Below, piece by piece: positions 1 to 52,059 of a DNA stretch of 52,059 nucleotides. Source of the stretch: Tubiluchus corallicola (taxonomy: Eukaryota; Priapulida; Priapulimorpha; Priapulimorphida; Tubiluchidae). The notes below the pieces were generated by a model that made no database searches, was not told where the DNA came from, and worked only from the letters and a program-made list of their open reading frames with translations. Position numbers and translations under genes: made by a program. Where the stretch lies: assembly GCA_030141605.1 (NCBI GenBank), contig JAQGDQ010000902.1:30001-82059 (forward strand). Reading direction: 5' to 3'. Positions within the stretch are counted from its first letter, which is position 1, and each line of letters begins with the position of its first letter.

Positions 1-540
1 AGCCGTGAGTGTATCAACTTTTGGGGCCACAGTTTTTTCAATTAACTGAAAATGTAAAAATTAAATTGCAGAATTTTACCTACAAATTAAACACTATAGT
101 TGCCATATTTACTGTAAGTAGTTTAAGACACCCCAAGCTGCTGTAAATTTCTTTCCCCAATGAGAATCAAATGACTGAGAAGTGGTAAAAGTTTGTCGTG
201 TTTTGTACTTCAACATGCTTCAAAGGCTAGACAAAATGAAAAATTACTACATGACGTAAACGAGTCGTAAAGCAATTTAGAATTTTGGAAGCAGTTTACA
301 ATTCCTCACTCAGTTTAAATACCCTAATCCTAATCCACTTCACGAATTTGTTGTCTGTTAGAATTGTAACTTTAGTCAGAATTTTTATTACAACCAAACT
401 TGTTTAATTTTTCCATTATAACGAATTCTGGCGGCTAAGTCACGCAAATCTCAAGTCCCGACGGGTTTCAACACATTTAATCATTGTATCTCTATTTTTC
501 AGTTCATGTGCGTGCTTGTCTGTCTGTCTGTCTGTCTGCA

Positions 541-720
541 GTATGAAATTAAAATTAATGAAATTACAATCACTAATCATGGCATATTGGGATAGGTTTG
601 GGCCACAGTTGGAAACCCTGTGATTTTAGCCTGGGTCTGAAAGGTGAAAACGGATGATCGTCAAGCATGACACAGGGGATAAAGCAAGGCAAGCAACTCT
701 TGTTTTTGTGTTGAAAAGCT
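541..720 (+). repeat. Dispersed repeat family, copy A
   Basis: Follows a short CTGT tract (517-538). It contains the shared order of words AAATTAAAATTAATGAAATTAC, TTGGAAACC and a later GGTGAAAA, also found near 2560-2690 and 51778-52000. Probably a degraded transposon family. Class unknown. Confidence 0.45.
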
Positions 721-1605
721 CAAAAATTTGAAGATGAAAAAATGCCAATATTATTAAAAGAGGGAAGCTATATACACCCGGCTTAACATAGGGATAGGGC
801 TGAGTAGGGCATGGAGTTTTCCATTTGTTTTCATTCAGAAAGTCAATGGTTTACTACAAATAAACTGTTAAAAAATCTGGAAATACATTTTTACCCAGAG
901 TGACTTCATGTCAGGGTGTGGGTCTGCACCTGTATTAGGGACCTCATTATAGTTCTTAAAGCAAGCAAGTTTTCATATTTAATGCAGGTCCGCTAATGTT
1001 GATGGCGTGCGTGTTAGTCAATTGAATTCAGAAGTGAATACATCTTCCCTCAGTGAGATATTTAGTTGGGAGGAAACTTGTGCCCAGAAATAATTTTTGT
1101 TACTGCCACTAATCCATTTATTAGCAAAGCCCGGTGTTACTTATCCTTATGAAATAGTACGAACTACGAACTATAAAATTTATTTAACACTTAACACAAA
1201 ATTCGCCATGACGCGAAAAATTGTTTAAAAATTTCCAATGTTTGTAAGCTGCATGTTTTTCGATCATGCCTTAAGAATGCAACTGTGAGTTTTATTAAAA
1301 AAAGATTTTATGTAATGATGTGATTTTATGATTTAATGGTTGTATGAGTACTTCACAAAGTACATACAGGATGAGTTTAAGACGAATAAATAAATATAAA
1401 GCATTGCTTCATAGTCGTATTTGCTGTATATAGTCTACCACACAATAAGCTGTTGTCAGCAACTAACCTATAAGTACATCGCAACTGAACGGCTGGCAAC
1501 TTGTTCAACTTGTTTTGCGCATTCGTGATTTCTGCAATTTCAGGGTATCCTTTCACCGTTGTAAACAAAAGCACTTCAAAATAAAAAACTGTGTGTGAAG
1601 GAGAA

Positions 1606-1832
1606 ATGTAGTGGGAACCCTTTCCAAAAGACGTGACGTAACTATGACGTCACGCACATACAGAATCAGTCACACACCCGAACCGGTGGTGGCTGCAGAA
1701 TGCATCATCCTTGTCACGCTTGTATACATGCTATGCTTATTATATTTTGTTATTACTTACTAAGCCAACATCAGGGTTATGTTACTTTTGTTGGGATCCG
1801 AGTTATGAGTTCACACGCATCACTGCATTAGA
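1606..1832. repeat. CRE-bearing duplicated segment, copy 1
   Basis: Diverged direct repeat of 2111-2355. Shared blocks include tatgacgtca, gaatcagtcacacacccga, ccggtgg-ggctgcagaa and ttgggatccgagttatgagtt. Both copies have small indels. The full CRE palindrome TGACGTCA is at 1645-1652. Confidence 0.8.
1645..1652. promoter_or_regulatory. CRE palindrome TGACGTCA (copy 1)
   Basis: Exact cAMP-response element palindrome, with a TGACGTAA half-site-like word just upstream. It recurs at 2151-2158 in the duplicate. Function untested, and it may simply be part of a repeat. Confidence 0.35.
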
Positions 1833-2110
1833 AGAACTAGCAAAAGAATTTTATTAAATGCAAACGTAGCAGAATAATTTTATCAAACGTAATCGCTTAG
1901 CCAAGAAATTTTGAAATTTTAACCGTTCCAGATATGATCGACCTACGAATGAGCAGTAATATAATTATTACGATTGCATGAAACCATGTTAACTTGAAGT
2001 TAACCGTTAAATGAGCATAATTGAGAATCAAGTCATGCCGTCACGTAAAAGTGTTAATATTATTATTATTATCCTCCTCATTACAAGTGTGTGACTTAAT
2101 GGGTGATGAA

Positions 2111-2355
2111 CTGTAGTGAGAACCCCTTCCCAAAACACGTGACGTAAGTATGACGTCAGATAAGTATTTAAGAATCAGTCACACACCCGATCCGGTGGCG
2201 GCTGCAGAATACATCATCCTAGTTGTCACGCTTGTATTATGCTACACTTATTATATTTTATTAATAAACCGCCTTGTTATTACTTATACCAACATCAGGG
2301 TTGTGAACTTACGTTGGGATCCGAGTTATGAGTTCAGCCGCATCGCTACTGAAAT
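2111..2355. repeat. CRE-bearing duplicated segment, copy 2
   Basis: Second copy, about 505 bp downstream of the first, with the CRE palindrome at 2151-2158 and the same flanking blocks. A tandem segmental duplication or two neighbouring copies of one element would both explain it. Confidence 0.8.
2151..2158. promoter_or_regulatory. CRE palindrome TGACGTCA (copy 2)
   Basis: Preserved copy of the palindrome at 1645, again preceded by ACGTGACGTAA. Confidence 0.35.
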
Positions 2356-2559
2356 CATTCTTTTCTATTACAATCAAAGTTGTTGGATAATCTACTTATT
2401 TTCGTTTTTGTATCATATCGGAACTATGCCAGTTTTTCTATCATATCGTTCCTATCAAAACTGAAATCTCAATCCGACATAGAAGATAAAAGAGTTCAGA
2501 ACATAAAACAACGTATTTCCATTTTTCCGTCCGTCCGTCTGTCTGTCTACCAGCACAAT

Positions 2560-2690
2560 AAAATCAAAATTGATGAAGCTACATGCATAATCAATACGTT
2601 AGCACACGGATGTGTCAGAACAAGACCTGGAAACCGTAGCTTTTCGGTTAGAAAATGATGAAGGTCACAGGTGAAAAAATCTAAAAATAC
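2560..2690 (+). repeat. Dispersed repeat family, copy B
   Basis: Follows a CCGT/CTGT tract (2526-2548). It contains AAAATCAAAATTGATGAAGC, a CATAATCAAT word, ACAAGACCTGGAAACCG and a GAAGGTCACAGGTGAAAA word, in the same order as copies A and C. Confidence 0.55.
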
Positions 2691-3339
2691 ATTTTGTGCA
2701 CATATATATATATAGTGATTTCACGTGATGGCGTAGGCCTGTACCTCTTTTGAATGCTCTCTGCCCTAGCTCATTCTAGTTTGTGGATAAGAAATTTGTT
2801 AAAATGACAAAAAATATAGCTGTGTTACCGAGCTAACCAAGCGACCTAAAGTAGATAAACGAACGAACTATTAAAAAAGTTAATACTCACTTCTCTAGAA
2901 CGTATATGCTCCATGAATGTTAAAATGTTGACAAATATCATCAGAATTCGGTGCACATAATTGACAATGATGCGTACTATAATCCACAATCCAAAGAAGC
3001 TCCAATAGCGTACGCATGTCTTAGATCTATAATATTATAATCATCACTATGTAATTAACCTGATACAGCTTTTAATCGAATCCTATGAACACAAATCATC
3101 TGTCAGTAACCACAAAAATAATTATCTTCACTGAAAACCCTGACACACACAAACTTAGAAAGAGGAGCCCGTTAAGTCACACGTGTGGATGTGGTACTCC
3201 TTTCGCTGTTTCTTTTCTCCGGCTTCAGTCAATCTCACAGTCTTCTTACACGCAGCACAAACGGGGAATTGCCGCTGACACACAGAAACAGTGAATCATT
3301 AAACATTTATCTCGTATATAAGTTAAAAGTTGGACAGAG

Positions 3340-3420
3340 GCGTCACGTGTGTGACGTTTACTGCGCATGTGCATGTTGTTTGAGACACAGCCACAGTAGA
3401 CGAAAACGTGGCTGGCATAC
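3340..3420. promoter_or_regulatory. CpG-rich patch with NRF1/E-box-like words
   Basis: A locally GC-richer patch contains GTCACGTGTGTGACG (a palindrome-like E-box/CRE-half cluster) and CTGCGCATGTGCATG, close to the NRF1 motif. It may be a promoter or enhancer. No adjoining transcript can be deduced. Confidence 0.25.
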
Positions 3421-3539
3421 CTAAAAAAACTGGTCAACATCAACTAAATTTTAAACAAGTTGTTGGCAAAAAATATTAAAAATTAACTGCTTAAACAATT
3501 GGAAGGATATATTATCTCGAGTACAAAGGTGAACTGTTC

Positions 3540-3876
3540 TGAAATTATAGCTTTTGAATTTCAAATCACAGCAGCTACAAAAATACACGTACGTCTATTA
3601 TTGCACCTAACATAATTATGCATTGCATGATATCCACATGATTCACAAGAAAATATAGGCTGCAGCCTAGGGGCCCTCAAGCAGGCCTTACCAAAACCGG
3701 AAGACCCCCCTGGTTGAGGGGCCCTAGGCTGCAACCTATACTAGCCTATAAGATAATTTGACCCTGCCTGTATATATTGACATCATGCATGATTATATTA
3801 CATGCAATAATGGACATACATGCATTTTTGTAGCTACTGTGATTTGAAAATCAAAAGCTATGTTTGCATAATTTCA
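3540..3876. mobile_element. 337-bp foldback (MITE-like) element
   Basis: The left half (3540-3680) and the reverse complement of the right half (3714-3876) match for most of their length. The outer arms carry ATAGCTTTTGA...TCAAATCACAG-AGCTACAAAAAT. The inner arms (3655-3680 and 3714-3739) carry the GC-rich GCAGCCTAGGGGCCCTCAA. The loop is about 33 bp. There is no coding capacity, which is typical of a non-autonomous hairpin element. Confidence 0.8.
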
Positions 3877-5339
3877 CTGCTGTTGTGTTGAAATAATTAC
3901 GTGCTAATTTGGTTTGCCATAAATAGTAAAATAGTGGTATTTCTTGAAGAATATTTTTATTGAGAGACAAAAGATGGCTAGTCTACTTTATTTGAAAAAT
4001 TTGCAATAAGTTTACTTCAAGCTGTGTAGATGTCGCTGAAATATATGAGGAGTAAAAAATATTCAAGACGGGTGGCAGGTGAGTTAGAGGATGATTCCAT
4101 CTGAGGGGAGTCCATAATTTCATTAGCCTAGGGGCCTCAAAAGATCATAATCCGGCCCGGTATGCAGAGTTAACACACTTTTGAAATACTTTGTGAAATT
4201 GTGAGACACAAAGTTCTTTGAGCAAAATGACATTAAATTTACAACCGAGTGCATTCGGTAAAATGCGTGGCTTTGCAAATCATTCAGACTTAAAGCAATA
4301 CAATTTTCCAAAAAAATGTTTTGTAGCTTTTGCTAATTCATTTTTTTCAGGAAAAATGTTCTGAGTACAAGAATTTAAAACAAAAATTGCGATTACTGCA
4401 CAGCACCAGACCATGGTTATTGCGATTTTCTTGAATGAGAGAGAACAAGTCTTCCGCTTTGGTTTGTGAGCAGAAACATTTTGCAACATAGGGCATATCA
4501 TAGATTAAAATCAGAAATATAATTGACAGACAGGTAAACAAAAATAGTAAAGTAGGTTCTCTATAGTAGTTGCTTTCGTATTGGTGCGCTATGCAGAGTC
4601 CTATTTACGCAGTAGATTATACGTTCTCAATAAGTTTGCACCTGGTGGCGCTATCTACCGAAGAGAAGGTAAACTATCGAAATAAAAAAAATAAACAGAT
4701 GAAATGGCATGAATTTTTTATAATCATTAAAAACGATGGACAAGAATGAAAAAATAAATAATGTAAGAAAGACAAAAGGAACATGGGTGATTTTATAAAT
4801 TATGTAACAACTGCATTGAACTGAAGCCTGCATGTCCCTATTACCGATGTTCAGCTTGGCTATTATAATAAACCCAGTTGAGCCCGAATCCATCTTTTGA
4901 TTAAACTAATTCTAATTCTACCTTTAAATTTCACCTGTTATCCAAAAGCCTCTGCAGTTTAAACTATTTTAGATCATATTGATAAAAACTATTATAAGTT
5001 TTGCTATTTTCTGTTCTTTCGATTTAGTAAGTTGAGATTTCCACACACTGTATTGAACAGGTCAAGTTACACTTACACATGGTGTAGAAATGTCAAAAAA
5101 GCAGAGGCTGGACGAGCTGGTTCCAGTTTGTTCCAATTTATTAGTATGAAAGAAAATAAGAAGAAAAGAAACAGAGAAAGACAGAAATGCTGAACGACTA
5201 AAAGAAGAAAACAAACAAACAAGAATCAAAGACAGAAATGAATAAAATGAAAGATTCATTAAATGTGTGAGTTTTTAAACAGTTAATAAACATGGACATA
5301 AAATAAAAAAATAAAAAAATTAAATAAAAAAACAGTGAA

Positions 5340-5580
5340 TAAGCGAATGAATGAAGGAATAAATAAATGAATCAATAAAGGAATGAATTAATTAATGAAT
5401 GAATGAATGAATGAATGAACGAACGAACAAAAATGAATGAATGATGAGTGAATAGATGAATGAATGAATGAATCACTGATGAGTGAATGAATGAACGGAT
5501 GAATGGAGAGAAAAAGAGAGAAAGAGAGAAGCGAGAGAGAGAGTGTGTGTGTGAGAGAGAGGAAGAGAGGGGGAGAGATT
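5340..5580. repeat. GAAT-type tetranucleotide tract followed by GA tract
   Basis: Imperfect GAAT/AATG repeats (about 5340-5505) run into GAGA-type repeats (about 5508-5575) with a short GT run. Open frames here on either strand are repeat artefacts. Confidence 0.9.
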
Positions 5581-5672
5581 TCTGTCTGGAAGGTGTGAAC
5601 ATCAGACAATGCGTAAGAAAGTCAGCGCACACGGTTTCGCCTAACCATGAGGCCGAATGTAAGTGTTTATTT

Positions 5673-5685
5673 GTTGCTTGGAAAC
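5673..5685 (+). promoter_or_regulatory. RFX X-box-like site
   Basis: GTTGCTTGGAAAC fits the RFX consensus RYYNYY-N(1-3)-RRNRAC with a 1-bp spacer. It lies 787 bp upstream of exon 1 in the region where the promoter is expected. X-boxes mark many ciliary genes. One site by itself is weak evidence. Confidence 0.35.
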
Positions 5686-6471
5686 GGAGGACGCAGCAAG
5701 TTAAATAATTAATGTGATTCTGCAGTGATTATGTGATAAGAAAATGCCGAATACACAGCAATCAGTGTTTAGACTCAAGTGGAATAATGTCAATAACGGA
5801 ACGTAGTCGAAGTAAAAGATGCACTTCTGTTATGAGTTTTGCTTTATGTGTTTACTATGATGACCTGTTTTACTTCAAATTATTGAAAGATTCAAATTAG
5901 ACAGGTAAGATAAGAACAGAAGTATTACCAATTATGATTTGTGATTTAGTGATGAGAGACGAGAAAAACTTGTTAAAGTAATAATGGCGTACATGTACTG
6001 AAAAATTTTTATTCTTAATTATAGAACATTATAGAACATAGAAAAAAAAACAAATGCATTGTGTAATAAAGTAAACTTATTAATTAATAATTATTTTATT
6101 AAACCAAAATTATGGAAAAAGTTTAGCCAAATAACTGAAGGCAGGAAGTGGCCTAATTTTACTGCACTTATTCTAGATCTTTTATTATTTAAACAAAACA
6201 GATAAATTTTTCCTTGGCATCAGAAATCCAGGACACAAATTTTCTTAAAAATAAATAATATGATATAAATGCTTATGTGTAACTTGAGTATAACCTACAC
6301 ATTTGCAATGTATTAAAATTAAATATTAGTGAAGTTACCATAAAATATAGATGAGTGCTTTGAGAGAAAGCCACGTAACGATTGTGGATACTAGTGTTGT
6401 ATGTTGTAAAAACAGAGTAAGTTGTGGTTCCACGCAACTTTTGTCTTAATTTTGCAGAATCTAATATCATC

Positions 6472-51685
<45,214 letters not shown>

Positions 51686-51777
51686 GTATGAAGCACTTGC
51701 TCCGCCTACTGTAGTCACTGTTTGGGTAGGATGACAAATTGTTTACCCAGCTTGTGTGTTTGTGCGTCTTTCTGCAT

Positions 51778-52000
51778 AATAAAATCAATACAATTGAAAC
51801 TATGATTATCCAAAATGGCTGTACAAGACATGGAAACCCATTTATTATGGTTTAGAAGGTCGTTGTTCGGAACACAAAAATATCAGAATCAAAATTTAAT
51901 GTGTCCTTATTCATTCATCCTGACACGGGATAGGTCTAGACAAAACCTGGAAGCCATTAAATTTTACTTTAGAAGGTAAAAGATCAAGGTGACGAGGTCA
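51778..52000 (+). repeat. Dispersed repeat family, copy C
   Basis: AATAAAATCAATACAATTGA, ATTATCCAAAATGGCTGTAC, AAGACATGGAAACCC and a second AAAACCTGGAAGCC block follow in the same order as copies A and B, then AGAAGGTAAAAGATCAAGG. Fragments similar to the last word also occur at 8390-8425. Confidence 0.55.
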
Positions 52001-52053
52001 TAAATGTCAAAATAAATTTTTGTCCATAATGCCTTCATGTGTGTCTCTATTAG

Positions 52054-52059
52054 GTCTCC
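52054..52059 (+). CDS. Possible start of exon 26 at the window edge
   Basis: A pyrimidine-rich stretch ending in attag precedes 52054. The following gtctcc would complete a Gly codon in the required phase and continue Leu. Only six bases are visible, so this is a guess. Confidence 0.25.

Larger units (their letters stand above)
1..6457. other. Upstream region with no recognised coding gene
   Basis: No open frame here shows recognisable protein features. Small ORFs coincide with simple repeats or duplicated non-coding sequence. The region holds the elements listed separately: CRE-bearing duplication, foldback element, GAAT/GA tracts and X-box-like site. It should also contain the promoter and non-coding first exon of the gene, because exon 1 starts at a splice acceptor. 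I could not place the transcription start. Confidence 0.6.

Overview
The window is AT-rich animal genomic DNA, with no prokaryotic features. It is dominated by one plus-strand, many-exon gene whose introns are full of microsatellites, minisatellites and short inverted-repeat transposons. Intron-exon structure, repeat types and non-LTR retrotransposon relics fit an invertebrate, most likely marine. The sequence alone does not fix the phylum.

The gene starts at an ATG at 6472 and runs past the right edge. I joined 25 coding exons (6472 to 51685) by hand, using AG/GT boundaries, phase continuity and the internal protein repeats. They give an open frame of about 1,056 codons with no stop. The protein starts with an N-myristoylation-type sequence (MGNSSS) and a basic, Ser-rich tail of about 58 residues. 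Seven tandem cupredoxin-like (plastocyanin-fold) repeats follow at about residues 60-765. Next come a chitobiase/hexosaminidase C-terminal-type domain (CHB_HEX_C_1 / Fn3-associated) at about 766-856, a charged helical linker, and two fibronectin type III domains. The gene is unfinished at the window end. I see no signal peptide and no membrane segment, so it looks like a cytosolic, lipid-anchored, multi-beta-sandwich scaffold. The classical type-1 copper ligands are incomplete in every repeat. A different Cys/His motif (W-x-W ... C-x2-4-H-[NST]-[IV]) recurs in five of seven.

Layout: 1-6457 has no recognised coding gene. It holds a diverged ~500-bp-spaced duplication carrying CRE sites, a 337-bp foldback element, simple repeats and an RFX X-box-like site at 5673. 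From 6458 to 51685 is the gene. Intron 4 carries a 340-bp inverted-repeat element and a 0.95-kb GC-richer minisatellite. Intron 5 carries a hAT-like element and an 898-bp foldback. Intron 6 has an element 10 bp inside the splice donor, plus a 21-bp minisatellite. Intron 11 carries a 2.76-kb TTAA-flanked element and two LINE relics, one with a 19-bp target duplication. Intron 12 holds a pogo/Tigger-like element with a nested insertion and a piggyBac-type MITE. Intron 14 (5.9 kb) holds a nested MITE pair and a 0.7-kb GA tract. Introns 16, 17, 19 and 24 hold further satellites. 51686-52059 is intronic repeat sequence, possibly reaching the next exon at the last six bases.
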